DNA of 64,000 nucleotides from Aquarana catesbeiana (Eukaryota; Chordata; Amphibia; Anura; Ranidae). A program made the translations under genes and the position numbers. Location of the stretch: positions 492,551,232 to 492,615,231 of the forward strand of contig NC_133326.1 in NCBI RefSeq assembly GCF_042186555.1, given 5' to 3'. Positions 42,483 through 54,357 of the stretch are shown here, one piece after another (the stretch's first letter is position 1; every line of letters begins with the position of its first letter). The notes beneath the pieces are model-generated. The model was not told where the DNA came from and did not search any database. It saw only the letters and a program-made list of their open reading frames with translations.

Positions 42483-43640
42483 CGACTTAAGTAATCTTCC
42501 TGCCAGTTATCTACCCCTGGAATGAAGTTACTGATATGCACGGCACATGCTTTTCTGCCCAGATTAGGATCTGGTTTACCTCTGGGCTGCACGACTCCTG
42601 GTGCCCCCTTGGTGATTGATATAAGCCATTGCTGTGGCATTGTCGGATTGGATCCTGACAGGACAACCCTGCAACCTGAATGTCCAGGCCTTTAGGGCTA
42701 GGTACGCTGCCCGAATCTTTAGAATGTTGATGGGTAAGGTCCTCTCGGTTTTGGACCATTTCCCTTGGACTGTCGTCTCTTCCAGAACTGCTCCCCAACC
42801 CAAAAGGCTGGCATCTGTTGTTACCACCTTCCAGGTAACTGGTAAAAAGGATATCCCTTTCCGCAGATTCTCGGGTACCAACCATCAACTGAGGCTCTGA
42901 CGCACTATTGGAGACAAGCGCATCGGAAAATCTAACGCCTGGAATTTCTTGTTCCAGGAAGACAGGATACTGTTTTGCAGCAGTCTTGAAAGAAACTGAG
43001 CATAGGGAACCACTTCAAATGAAGCCACCATCTTTCCCAACCTCATACAAAGGCGAATAGAAGGATACTTCTATTCCCTGACTACCTGAACCAGCTCCTT
43101 TATGGCGCTGATCTTTGCCTGGGGTAAAAACACCCTCTTCTGGGTTGTATCTATAACCAGACCCAAGTACTCTAGTCTTCTTACTGGTTTTAAAGAAGAC
43201 TTCTCTAGGTTGAGGACCCAACCTAGGTATTCCAGATAGTTGGCTGTGGTGACCAAGCTTTGGTCTAAGCGGGCTACCGACCGGTCTATTAGGAGCAGGT
43301 CGTCTAGGTACGCTATAATCGTTATACCCTGAGCCCTTAATCTGGCCAGAGGAGGAGCCAGGACCTTTGTAAACACCCGAGGTGCAGTAGCTAGACCGAA
43401 AGGTAGAGCCACAAACTGAAAATTACGTTTTTCCACTTCGAAATGCAGATATTTCTGATGAGCGGGGAAAATAGGTATGCCTCCTTGATGTCTATTAATG
43501 CCAGAAGTTCTGCTCCTTGTAGGATGGAGACTACTGATCGGATTGATTCCATGCTAAAAGATCGATTTTTTTAGGAGCCGGTTTAGATCTTTGAGATGTA
43601 GGATGGGTCTGACATCCCCATTTGGTTTTGGCACCGTGAA
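42483..43640 (-). pseudogene. DIRS RNase H and reverse transcriptase, copy B 5' part
   Basis: From 43640 leftward on the minus strand: VPKPNGDVRPILHLKDLNR (about 43560-43630), then FVALPFGLATAPRVF, AYLDDLLLI (about 43310, catalytic) and YLGLVIDTTQKRVFLPQAKI. After a gap with frame changes comes RNase H: TDASLLGWGAVL (about 42825), with the first catalytic Asp, and QSDNATAMAYINHQGG (about 42640). This joins recombinase sequence at 32760 across the L1. The right end, at about 43640, is abruptly replaced by an L1 poly(T). Confidence 0.83.
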
Positions 43641-45190
43641 AAGGTTTATTTTTTTTATTCAGTTTTTAAGCATACATATAACAACAAGCCACAGTTGTGG
43701 CCAACAACCACAATAACACAGTTGCCGGTGGACAGTTACATACAAAAGCAAAAACAAAAATCAAGCATGAAATTAAATCCCCCCTCCTCCCCCCAAAGCA
43801 GTAAAACTTTTGCCTAGATATATACAGTCAAAGTTAGCCTCCAAACTGCAGGAAGGCACTAGGTGACACAGCACCTGAATTGTCCGGAATCCGATATATG
43901 GCCCGGCTCCCTCTCCCCCGCCCCAGCAACATGAAGTTCGTAGGACGAAATAACTGGCCCCCCTAAAAGTGACCAGTTATCCTATTGCAGAATTACTGAT
44001 ATTCCTCCCATGCGTTAGTCATATACATCTCTTATTGTAGCATACCACACCAATTTTCAATGGCTATAGGTTATCTGGTATTAGTCTGATACCGTATCCA
44101 CCAATGCCATCCAACCCCCCCAAACCTTATCAAATTTGGTCAGCGCCCCCCTACTCAAATAAGTAGCTTTATAAATGTTACTGCCTTATTGACCAATGCT
44201 TTCCAAGATACCAAGGTTGAGGCGCTTTTCCATGAAAGAATAATCTGCTTTTTGGCATAGAACAGTAATAGGGTAAGAAGAGTTCTCCCAAGCCTATCTG
44301 CAAGGATCCAACAGTTTTGTCGTTTCCTGAAAGAGGTCCCTATATAAACTGGAAACCGGTTTAGATAAAGAGTCACTGCAAGTCAGCAGTTTTAAGTCGC
44401 TGGGCTCAAGGTCAAGAGGTTCTCCGCCAAACTGGGATTGAAAGGCATGCCTTAGTTGAATGTATCGAAAAAAATGCGAGTTAGGAAGATCATAACGTAA
44501 TTTCAAAGCATCAAATGACATTAGGGTGCCATTCGCCACAATCTGGTTTAAAGTCTTAATTCCGAATTTAGTCCACACTATCGGGTCCGGGTAGTCAAAA
44601 AAATGTGGTAAATTGGGATTTCTCCACAAAGGGAGATTTGGGGAAAATGTGCCATGACTAGAAGGCCAAAGCCTCTGAGTTGCGGACCATGCCCTGGTCA
44701 CAGAGCGCATGGAGGGCGTCAAAGGGTAAGGGGCCTGTAGACCTCTATAAACCAAGTGAGATAGCGCTTCATACGAACGCACGCATGCCGCCTCCAACGA
44801 CACCGCAGCATCATCTGAAGGGGTGGTCAACCAACGATGTGCCACCGTTAACTGGCCAGCTAAAAAATATTTATGGAAATTTTGTACTGCTAAGCCTCCC
44901 TCCCCCCATGGCTGCTGTAAGATGGTCAATTTAATGCGGGGGATTCCTCCCTGCCACAAAAATGAGAAGATCATACTGTCTATTGACTTAAAAATTGCTT
45001 TTGGACTGGAGAATTTCTAAGGGTTTAAAGTAGTAAGGGTAGAATTTTCATTTTGATTAGATTTATCTTCCCAATGAGAGACAATTGGAGATTTTTCCAG
45101 GAATGTAGTTTTTTTTAGAGATAATGGCCAGTAATGGGGACACATTTAGATTGATGAATTCCGTCACCATATTCGTAATTTGAAGACTTT
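43641..45190 (-). mobile_element. 5'-truncated L1-like fragment
   Basis: A T-rich run at about 43648-43670 on the plus strand marks the L1 poly(A) tail. The 3' UTR (43670-44290) and the end of ORF2 follow in minus orientation. The right boundary is at about 45190, where Tc1-like sequence starts. I could not assign a target duplication. Confidence 0.7.
44294..44974 (-). pseudogene. L1-like ORF2 C-terminal fragment
   Basis: The minus strand reads FSFLWQGGIPRIKLTILQQP, then GGLAVQNFHKYFLAGQL, the conserved post-RT region of Tx1/L1 ORF2, then a further 180 codons. It differs clearly from the corresponding part of the L1 at 38334-41763, so it represents another L1 lineage. Confidence 0.75.
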
Positions 45191-45199
45191 AATGGCATC

Positions 45200-45690
45200 C
45201 CAGTCTTAGTCCAAAGGGTTTAATAATGAGTTGGCCCACCCTTTGCAGCTATAATAGCTTCAACTCTTCTGGGAAGACTGTCCACGAGGTTTAGGAGTGT
45301 GTCTATGGGAATGTTTGACCATTCTTCCATAAGAGCATTTGTGAGGCCAGGCACTGATGTTGGATGAGAAGGCCTGGCTTGCAGTCTCCACTTGTGAAGG
45401 CCAGTGAAGTTCCTCCACCCCAAACTCGCTCATCCATGGCTTATTGGACCTTGCTTTGTGCACTGGTCCAAATCATTTGGTAGAGGGGGGATTATGGTGT
45501 GGGGTTGTTTTTCAGGGGTTGGGCTTGGCCCCTTAGTTCCAGTAAAGAGAACTCTTAAGACATCAGCATACCAAGACATTTTGGATAATTTTATGCTCTC
45601 AACTTTGTGGGAACAGTTTGGGGATGGCCCCTTCCTGTTTTAACATGACTGCGCACCAGTGCACAAAGTAAGGTCCATAAAGACATGGAC
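45200..45690 (+). pseudogene. Tc1-like transposase fragment, internally deleted
   Basis: The left part (45215-45420) is Tc1 leader and N-terminal sequence. The plus strand from about 45470 encodes GGIMVWGCFSGVGLG, TSAYQDILDNFM and FGDGPFLF; the second catalytic Asp box lies just after (QHDCAPVHK) behind a stop at about 45641. It belongs to a different Tc1 family from that at 17897-21507. No complete terminal repeats are seen. Confidence 0.75.
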
Positions 45691-46980
45691 TGAGCAAGGG
45701 TGGTGGAAAATTAACTTCAAGTGCAAAAATTCAAATTATAATAGTAACTAAAACATAAAATTAAGTGTAACAATCTAAACAATAAAAATTCCAAAGTGCT
45801 ATAATGGTGTGAACCTCCCAACTCAAAAGTTGTTGCACTTGAAGTCAATTTGTACTGCAATTATCTGTAGAGGGGTTTCCACCATCCCTGCTAAGTAAAA
45901 AAAAAAAAAAAAAGATGTTTTATCATTTTGATGTGTATTACATGTGAAATCATATATCACTGGAATTATTGCACTTGTAGTTAATCTGTATGGAAAATAT
46001 CTATAGGAGGGGTTTCCACCATCCCTGCTAAGTTTCATTTTTTATTTATTTTTTTAGTTTGATGTGTATTATATGTGACGTTACATATCACCGGTATTGT
46101 GGTAATATTGACATTTATTGAGATTTCCATACATTAGAGGGTTTCACAATTATTGTTAAGTTATTGATTAGTAAGTTAGCGCTGCACTTTTTTTTTGTGG
46201 TGTGGGAAAACATAACTGTGCTTAGTGGCAGGCCTTTTACTGACACATTTTTAATTTACCTCCAGTAGTTTATTGTAAATAGTAGTGTGGCGATTACGTA
46301 TTACACTACAGATTGGCATGTGGCATTAATAAACAGACGGATTTCAGTTGTGCCCCACCAGGTCAGCCCTCATAAACAATGTGCCTAGCTGCTGACTTCA
46401 ACTGCCCATCCCTGCACTCAGTGCACTCATGGGCACTGATAGCCAGCACTGATTGGCACTGATAGGTGACACTGATTGGCAGCATTCATGGGCACTGATA
46501 GGCAGCACTGATAGGCGGTACTGGTTGACAGCACTGATTGGCAGCACTGATAGGCACTGCATGGTGGCACTGATAGGTGGTACTGATTGGCACTAATTGG
46601 CAGCACTGATTGGCACTGATAGGCAGCACTGATAGGTGGCACTGATGGGCATTGATAGGCAGCACTGATGGGCACTGATAGGCTGCACTGATAGGCAGCA
46701 CTGATTGTCACTGATAGATGGCACTGCTAGGCAACACTGATTGGCAGCACTGATGGGCACTGATAGGCAACACTGATTGGCACTGATTGGAAGCACTCGA
46801 CATCAGTGTGTTTGATAGGCTAGCTGTTTGGTCCCGCCCACCCCTGACATCAGCGCCGAGTTTTGACAGCTCCTATCTGCAAGCATTGACATTACATTAC
46901 AGCTTAAAGCACTAAGCGGCTCTTACATGCCTCCCTGACTGCTCAATGGGAAACTGTCTCACAGGCAGGTTCCTATACAG
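45691..46980. mobile_element. Second copy of the composite repeat seen at 5142-6033
   Basis: Sequence from 45780 (AAAGTGCTATAATGGTG) matches the insert at 5150 onward. Here a roughly 110-bp block (ending TTTCCACCATCCCTGCTAAG) occurs twice in tandem (45832-45896 and 45970-46030), separated by an A-run. The element includes GTTAGCGCTGCAC and a minisatellite. It lacks the CR1-like tail of the first copy. No coding frames. Confidence 0.65.
46425..46800. repeat. GGCACTGATA-type minisatellite
   Basis: Units such as GGCAGCACTGATAGGCACTG and GGTGGCACTGAT repeat across about 375 bp, related to the array at 5640-5930. Cys/Gln/Ser-rich translations on the minus strand are repeat artefacts. Confidence 0.88.
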
Positions 46981-48830
46981 TCTCTTGCAGCATCTTACAG
47001 CAGATCTCCGGACACACATTAGGGTGTGCCCAGGGACACCCCGTGCGCACGCCTATGGGACCAAATCCCATGCGTTGTAGTACCTGGGTCATATATCTCC
47101 AATCAATGGAATCAAATGCCTTTTCCAGATCAAAAAACACCTGAGCCCCTCCAGAGGATGTCTCCTCATCTATTTGCGTATGGGTGTACACTCTGAGGAT
47201 ATTAATGTCAGTAGCTTTCTTGGGCACAAACCACGTCTGGTCTGGTGAAATCAAGTGCTCTAGGATTTTCATCAACCTATTGCCAATCATTTTGGTAAGA
47301 ATTTTGAGATTCATGTTTAACAGTGCTATGGGGGCAATTCCCCTGCTTCAAAACATTCTCCATAAAGTTGTAAAAGTCTGGGAGACAACAGTTCTACATA
47401 GTTTTGTACCACTCTGCGGGGATCCCGTCAGGACCCGGAGCTTAATCATTTGGGAAGGAGGCAATGGCCGAGGCCAGTTCTTTAGGAGTAAAAGGAGCTT
47501 CCAATTCCGCCGCCACTTCCCCAGGCAGCTCAGGCTTCTGAAGGGAGTCCAACAGGTCTGTTAGCACGTGGCCGTCGTATTTGGATATAGCAGTATATAA
47601 TTCTGAGTAGTAAGATACAAAAGCCTGCATAACACTTTCTCCATCTCTCACTAGAGTACTCCAGCTGAATAAATGCAGGGGATAGCTGTATGTGTTCGGG
47701 CATCTGCTGCCAAGAAGGCCAACAGTTTCCCATTCTTATCACCTTTTTGCAAATAGTTCCTCAGCCCTTCGCTTAAATGTACATTGCATATGAGTTTGAA
47801 AGTGAACCAACAAAGCCCTTCTGGCCATCTGTAACTCCGCTAGGGTGGAGGAGGAGGGCGCGTCGGCATGGATCTTTGCACATTGTAGTTCACGAGCCTG
47901 AAGCGCCTCTGATTCTGAATTTTTCTCAACCCTAGCGGCTTCGATCCACCCCACGGGTAGATGCCTTGAATGCATCCCAGACCATGAGCCCATCCGTCGA
48001 ACCCTCATTGAGGTCACAGTATTCCCGCATATGGGGGGAGACCAACGTTTCAACTGAGGGTTCACTCACCCACCCCGAGTGCAGCCTCCAGATTCAACAA
48101 CTGCTGCCCGCAGTTCGATTCAAGATTACCTGTAGGGGGGTGTGATCAGAAAGGCCCCCAGCCAGATAACTGGCCTCCGCTATCTGTGCCAACAGCGCTG
48201 AGTTAGCAAAGGCCAGAACAAGAGGGGATGAGGAGGCACTGACGTGGGAAAGGTAAGAATAACTTCGCTCACCAGGATGTTTCCACCGCCACACCTCTTC
48301 TAATACCGCCGTGTCCGCCCAATGGCCTAGTTCTAGATTCTGCAGCCGGTTCGGGTTAGAGGTGTCCAGCCCATAGTCCAGGATGTTGGTAAAATTACCT
48401 ACCACAAGCACTTTCAGTGGGCCAAAGGTAGCAATCTTCTTCAGAACCAGGTATAGTACCTCATTTTTGAAGGGGGGGTGGAACATATACTTCGCTATTG
48501 CCAGTAACTGAGATTTAATGGCAAGGACCACAATTGCATACCTCCCATAGGGGTCAGTTATTACATGTTCTACAGCACATGCTAGTTTCTTGTGTATTAA
48601 AATGGTCACTCCCCTGGCATATGAGGAGTAAGTGGAGTGTATGGCTCTCTGTATCCAGTTCCTGTTCAGGGATAACATTTTGCTACCAATTAGGTGGGTC
48701 TCTTGCAGGAGGATAATATGGGGATTCAGGGATTTAAGGTACTGGAGGACTAAGGAATGTTTAAATTTGGAGTTTAATCCGCGGACATTTAATCCGCCAG
48801 GGTATGTTTTGGGGATAAGTGGGTGCGTGG
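46981..48830 (-). pseudogene. L1/Tx1-like ORF2 fragment of a third lineage
   Basis: Running leftward on the minus strand from about 48790: LNVRGLNSKFKHS, IILLQETHLIG (catalytic Glu), SSYARGVTILIHKK, VVGNFTNILD, GERSYSYLS and GLSDHTPLQ (SDH box). After linker fragments comes the RT start: NLKILTKMIGNRLMKILEHL and FFDLEKAFDSIDWRYM (first catalytic Asp). It stops near 46985, before the catalytic FADD box. The frame breaks several times. Its sequence is distinct from the L1s at 1-8398 and 32773-42470. Confidence 0.85.
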
Positions 48831-48834
48831 GAAT

Positions 48835-49240
48835 TCATTCCATCACATGGAAGCCCCCCTTTTTTTTGGGTCTTTGGGGAAGGGGGTTTGACTCTCAATA
48901 CCATGCAGCTCAGTCACTCAGAGATACGCACCATGATAATATATTTATTGTTTTCTTAGTTTATTTATGTTATTTTTTTCCCTTTTATAGAGCAACTTTC
49001 TCTGTTATATTCTAATCCCCTGATGAAGCCAATGCCTTGGCGAAACTAGTAGGGAAGAATTGATCTGCCGCTCATATGGTCTACAGAACTTTGTAAAGTG
49101 TTCCTATTTATATGTGGTTTAATACTATGTACTAAATGTTTTTAATTATTGTAATAAAATTAAAATTTGTTTTTTTATATATCTATTCTATTGAGTTGTT
49201 TTTGGTACCACAATAATCCCCTTCCCTTTGCTCCATACTA
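48835..49240 (+). mobile_element. Unclassified retroelement-like segment carrying a hammerhead motif
   Basis: Directly right of the L1 fragment. AT-rich sequence on both sides of a hammerhead-like motif (49010-49061), with an AATAAAATTAAAA stretch near 49160. No coding frame. Boundaries are not defined; the AT-rich tail may extend to about 49560. Confidence 0.4.
49010..49061 (+). ncRNA. Candidate hammerhead ribozyme
   Basis: Core CTGATGA (49021-49027) and GAAA (49043-49046) flank stem II GCCAA/TTGGC (49029-49033 with 49038-49042, loop TGCC). One extra A (49028) separates core and stem II. Stem III is the self-complementary ACTAGT (49046-49051) with predicted cleavage after A49052. Stem I pairs TCCC (49017-49020) with GGGA (49053-49056) and, past a two-base bulge, ATTCT (49010-49014) with AGAAT (49057-49061). 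The layout is the same as that at 20555-20595, and the pairing is stronger. Confidence 0.6.
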
Positions 49241-50054
49241 TATTTAAACCATTGGGATGAGGTGTCTTATCTACTAGGACATATCAGCCACTAGCCCCCT
49301 TTTTTCTTTTCACATGTTATGTATTTTTTGCATGATTATTTATTGATGTGTTTGAGTTTTTCTATATATGTTTGTGAATTGAGTATTTAATTCTTTGAGA
49401 TAGCAGCATACATACACACTTTTTTTCACATATGAATTGTATTTTTTACACAATATTTTTATAATATTGATCACATTACTAGTTTGGTAAGCGCAGAATA
49501 ATTAAATTATACAATTTAAAAGTTACAAATATATTTTATTTCATAACTTCATACAATTTTAGCTTTTAGATTTAGCAGGTATTCTGTAGGGATTTTGTAA
49601 GTTATGTTGTGTTTGTGACCTCCAATAATGAGTTTAGCATTTTAATCAGAAATATTTATGCAAATATAACAGGATCTAAAAAATCATTAGCACCAACTTA
49701 TTATTTAACTGATCTTATGCTTTCAGAATATGTATGGCTAGGAAGGTCTTTTACAAACTTTGAAAGTTGTAAGTGAAAAAAAGTGAAAAATTGCAAAAAC
49801 AGTTTGGTCACCTGACATTCTAGGTACACCGATAGAAAAGTTATACACAGTCAAATGATGGATAGAAAAGTTTGACCCGTAACGGCATGCAATAGAGGAG
49901 GACCCTTGCTCTCTGTGAGGAAGCAGTAGTCTCTCTAAGGAGAACTGACCTACAGTTTGGCAAACAGCAAAGCTCATGCAAACAATGCTTCAGATAAAAA
50001 AAAACGATCCTTGATCTTCACATTAACCTTTTTACCTGCATTGCATAGGGAAAC
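49241..50054. other. AT-rich sequence, nothing identified
   Basis: Low-complexity AT-rich stretches to about 49560, then unique-looking sequence. No coding frames, terminal repeats or tandem arrays. Confidence 0.45.
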
Positions 50055-50250
50055 ATGCTGGTTGGTTAATTGGATCCTGTCTAAATTGTCCCTAGTATGT
50101 ATGAATGTGAGTTAGGGACCTTAGATTGTAAGCTCCTTGAGGGTGTAGGGACTGATGTGAATGTATAATGTATATGTAAAGAGCTGCGTAAATTGACGGC
50201 GCTATATAAGTACCTTAAATAAATAAAATAAATAATTAAATGCAAATAAG
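50055..50250 (+). mobile_element. 5'-truncated tRNA-SINE
   Basis: Matches the body and tail of the SINE at 4388-4722 from CATGCTGGT onward: GGTTAATTGGATCCTGTCTA, TTGTAAGCTCCTTGAGGG, ATTGACGGCGCTATATAAGT, then AAATAAATAAAATAAATAA. The tRNA-like head is missing. Confidence 0.88.
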
Positions 50251-51582
50251 CACCAAAATCAATACGCCGGAATTTTCTCGATCCTTAGCCATCTTCACTG
50301 GCTGGTGCACAATGAGGTCACTCCTACTCATGCACAAGAGGCAGTCAGTCATTCTGGTACACAGCACAGAGACTGGTCGGGTACTGTAAGCTTGGCTGCA
50401 CAAAAAAGGATCTATGGGGCCAGAAACCGTAGAGATGGACCGTGGCCCTAAACCTGTATAGCACCCTGTAGCTAACTACACATGTTGCACTCCGTGCCAA
50501 GGTGAGCACTTAATCCAGTGCCTGAACCAAACTTTACAGGATAGCCTTGTACAGTGTGGTCTGGGTCTGCTCCCCAATGCACAGCACTGAGTGGTGCTAA
50601 TCCAGAAACACCTAGATAGCCCATGCAATTATTCATAGCTGGATGTGTCAAAATAAAAAAAGAAAAACCTTTCCCAAATGAGAAGAGTCCATCACCTAAA
50701 AAAATTAAAAAAAAGGAGTTTCACAAAGTGGGTGGGATTTTATGAGTGTGCAGTAGGGGTGGACCTGGCTTATTTTTTTGTAGCCTTTTAGCCTGCATAT
50801 AATCCATGGTCTGTTAATATAAGTCCTGTACTTTACATAAGAGAACAGATTTTGGGTTTACATACCCTTTAAAAACCCCCTTAGTCTATTCTCACAATTG
50901 AAATCAAATATGCAGCAAATCAGCAAACATTAATATAGTGTTATGAGGTTTTGTTCATTCAGATATGGGGACAGGAGTAGCAGTAGCTTTGCTGTACATG
51001 CTAACTCAATTGAGTCTCCTGCCTTAAAATATACCTTTTGGACCCACTAGAAGGCAGAGTTGTCTCATATAAAGGTATGTGCTGCAACTGAACAACAATT
51101 CTCCAGCTTGATCAAACAGGGTGGAAGAAAAGCATCTGAAACATAGTACAAAGGCCAATTTATCTGTACATTACAGATTTTCAGATAAGTTCAGCCTGCT
51201 TCAAAACAAGATATATCTTAGTGTATTTTTTATTACTATTCCTTATACATCCCCGGCACAATGCAGGAAGCCGTTAACTTGAAAATACTGCCATGTAAGC
51301 CTCAATGACAGGCAATTCATTTCTTCACCTCCAAGAGATTTACAACAGAAATTATAGCAAACAAAAATATTGGTGAATGTTTTATTGAGAGCTGACTGTG
51401 CCTCCAACTGAGCTGACAGGAGGTTTTCCACGGGCATTCATGTAGAGAAGATTCCTAATGCCTATAAAACATATGCCTATTGTGACCTTCTGCAAATTAT
51501 TTACCCAAGTGCATGTAATTATTCTATTCTTTTCCAGTGACCTATCGACATTATAGAGGTTTTTTTCCCCCCCTAACATGGG
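50251..51582. other. Unassigned sequence, no gene seen
   Basis: About 1.3 kb with no long frame, terminal repeat or tandem array that I can support. It may be unique intergenic or intronic DNA. Confidence 0.45.
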
Positions 51583-52015
51583 TTAAAGTATAAGTAAAGA
51601 CAAAACTTTTTTTTTGTGTTTTGGATAGAGTGGAGATGAATTAGAACACCTGTCAGTTTTTATTGCTGTCTGTGCCCCCCCCCTGTTAGGGAGATTCACC
51701 CTCTATTTGTCCTGTTTACCATGATCATTGAAAGTAAAAGTAAAAGAAAATCCCAAATTTTGGGTTGTCCCCAGAAAAAGTAATAGAAGAGAAATCTTCC
51801 ATGGGGACACTAGTTCTGGTGATTTGGGGGTCCCCAAGGAATTCCCTTAATTTGCAGGGATTTCGCCCCACTTCCTGTTTGGCTATGGGACAAGAAATGA
51901 AGGGAAATCTCCCCAATGGGACACAGATGGTGGGAAAAAAATCAAACAGGTGTTATAACCCTTCTTTAGTCTATCCAAAATGAGAAAAAAAGTTTTGCCT
52001 ATAGTTCTACTTTAA
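51583..52015. mobile_element. MITE with TTAAAGTA/TACTTTAA ends
   Basis: The left end has TTAAAGTATAAGTAAAGACA then AAACTTTTTTT and TTTTGGATAGAG. The right end has CTATCCAAAATGAG, AAAAGTTTTGCCTATAG and TTCTACTTTAA. The two are inverted. TTAA at both outer ends suggests TTAA-target transposition. A related body (TAGTTACAGTGATCTGGGGG compared with TAGTTCTGGTGATTTGGGGG) recurs at 52350-52665. Confidence 0.7.
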
Positions 52016-52044
52016 CATAGTCTAAAACTCCAAGCATAGAGATC

Positions 52045-52278
52045 TAAATCCAGCCTTAAAGTGGAACTATACTCACCTCCACTTCAGTGATGCGGTGTCC
52101 ACAAGCACTCTCAGACGCTGTTCACATATTTAGCTGGTCTTTTTCTGAGTTCCAATCTTTGGTCATTTTGATTGACGGGGCCAGGATGACGCCCCTCTCC
52201 CACATGCCCACGTGTGCAGTTCAGTGTACGTTGGGAACAGGCAGGTAAGAATACTTTTTTGCAGAAGAGACATAGTGG
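52045..52278. mobile_element. Fragment of a TTAAAGTGGAAC-type repeat
   Basis: From CCTTAAAGTGGAACTATACT the sequence resembles the start of another abundant TTAA-type frog repeat; a similar start is at 22443. The right end is lost. Confidence 0.35.
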
Positions 52279-52739
52279 GGTTGATTTACTAAAACCAGAG
52301 AATGCAAAATCTGGCGCAGCTGTGCATGGTAGCCAATTAGCTTCTAACTTCACTTTTTTTAATGGAAATTCACCCTATTTGTTCTGTTTACCATTGTCAT
52401 TGAAAGTGAAAGTAAAAGAAAACCCCAAATTTGAGTTGTCCCCAGAAAAGTAATAGAGGGGAAATTTTCCAATGGGGACACTAGTTACAGTGATCTGGGG
52501 GTCTCCAAGGAATTCCCTTAATTTGCAGGGATTTTCTCTCAGGAAGTAATGATATAACTCCCCAATGGGACACAGATGGCAAAAAATAAACGGACAAGAG
52601 TTATAATCCTCCCATACCCTATCCAAAATGAAAAAAAAAGTTTTGCCTGTAGTTCTACCCTAAGCTTTGACAAAAAAAACTGGAACCTGCTTGGTTTCTA
52701 TGAAGAGCTGCATCAGATTCTACACTCTCCAGTTTTAGT
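52279..52739. mobile_element. MITE (GTTGATTTACTAAAAC) with a second MITE nested in it
   Basis: Outer inverted ends are GTTGATTTACTAAAACCAGA (52279) and the complement, ending TTTTAGTAAATCAAC (about 52739). Subterminal parts also mirror each other (GGCGCAGCTGTGCATGG compared with AGAGCTGCATCAGA). Inside, at about 52352-52665, is a copy of the 51583-52015 element without its left end. Confidence 0.75.
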
Positions 52740-52978
52740 AAATCAACTCCAGTATGTCTTTTCTGCATTAAAAATGCTGCCTATTCACATATATTTATTT
52801 ATATGTAATGTCCCACTTTAAGCTTCTACTGCCTAATAAATTACTTATTCCAGGTAATCACTACGGTGTGTAGTTTACAAATGGTTTCCTAATATACACA
52901 ATAATGTGGTTAAATTGCCCAAATTATTTATTCTTAATTTTCACTGTAAATTCACAATAAGCAAATTATTTTCAGTAA

Positions 52979-53411
52979 ATCATATACATTTGTAAGTAAT
53001 TTATCTACAGTAAAAACAATATCCCCAAGAGATTTAGTGTTTTTTTTTATCTCTATTTTGATCCATTTTTGCATTTTAGTTAATGTGCTTTAGAAGCACA
53101 CATTAATCACTCATGTGAATGGGGCCTTAAAACAAATCTAGCATCAAATATACTGTTCAATTGGAAAAACTGTGTATTGTGGTATGTGTGGAATTTATTC
53201 ATATAGATTTATAAAGTCATTAATAGGTTTATGTTAAGCTTAAACATAGTTGATGCAAAAAGCCCTCCACAAAGAAATTGTACTCATGTTCACATGTGGT
53301 TTTTACATAAAAAAGAAAAGTTACCCAAAGTGACATACACAGTATAACCATACAGCATTGCTAGCTTTTAAAAGAGATGTATTTATTCCCTGGATAGGTA
53401 CACAGTGGTTA
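52979..53411 (+). repeat. Segmental duplication, copy 1
   Basis: Starting at ATCATATACATTTGTAAGTA and running at least to CTCTTGTTTATGA, this is nearly identical to 63280-64000 in the same orientation. Copy 1 lacks a 120-bp block present in copy 2 (63338-63457) and keeps 28 bp (53237-53264) that copy 2 has lost to a SINE. No coding content. Confidence 0.92.
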
Positions 53412-53551
53412 ATCTCTTGTTTATGACTGAGGCACCAACGTTGAGAGGTTTATCTCAATGATTTATATATAGCGTCCCCTACAATGTACTAGTGCCAGTG
53501 GCCAGCAGTATATTTAGTCTGATGACATCAGTCTGCTCTTTTGTCTATATA

Positions 53552-53668
53552 CAGCGAGGGAAAAAAGTATTTGATCCCCTGCTGATTTTGTACGTTTGTC
53601 CACTGACAAAAATAAATGACCAGTCTATAATTTTAATAGTAGATTTTAACAACACTTTTCCCCCACTG
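53552..53668. mobile_element. Tc1-type MITE, 117 bp
   Basis: TA-flanked (53550-53551, 53669-53670) with ends CAGCGAGGGAAAAAAGTATT and the complementary CTTTTCCCCCACTG. The interior (TTTGTACGTTTGTCCACTGA) is the subterminal region of a common vertebrate Tc1 family. Confidence 0.85.
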
Positions 53669-54357
53669 TAGAAGATTGAAGGATGTGAACATCCACAGGG
53701 ATGTTCCTTTACTGATAATGAATGGCTGTGACTGCCAAGCGAGCTCCATGTGTTTTTCCGAACCCTTATGCCGCGTACACATGATTGGACTTTACGGCAT
53801 ACTTGGTCCGGCGTACCGGATTTTGTCGGACAGTTCGATCGTGTGTGGGCTCCAGCGGACTTTGTTTTCTCAAAAGTTTGACGGACTTAGATTTGAAACA
53901 TGTGCCAAATCTTTCCGACGGACTCTGCTTTCTAGCGTACAAACCGTTCGTCTGTGTGCTAGTCCGACGGACCCAAAGTGACACATGCTCTGAAGCAAGT
54001 ACAAGACGGAAGCGCTCGGTCTGGTAAAACTAGCCTTCGTATTGAAGCTAGCACATTCCTCTTCTGTGATCTTTTAATAGAGCGCATTCTTTTTTTTTTA
54101 TAATGCGAGTTCTCACAAACTACTTTCTTCATGATTTATCCTCATGTCATGACTAATATGATATTTTTTAAAAGCCAGATCTCCAGAACTAAAGTAGCAA
54201 ATTTTTTTTGGACTCATCTTTATTTATATATAGATTTTACAATGTGTGCTAAATTATACAAAATGTTTTATTTAAATTTTTTTTTGTTTTTGGATTTTGA
54301 GTTTAAAGTTACCACAATAACCTTAATGAGGTTGGTGTCCCTTGTTAATTAGACATA

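Noticed and set aside
46427..46800. Cys/Gln/Ser repeat proteins on the minus strand
   Set aside because: Artefact of the GGCACTGATA minisatellite.
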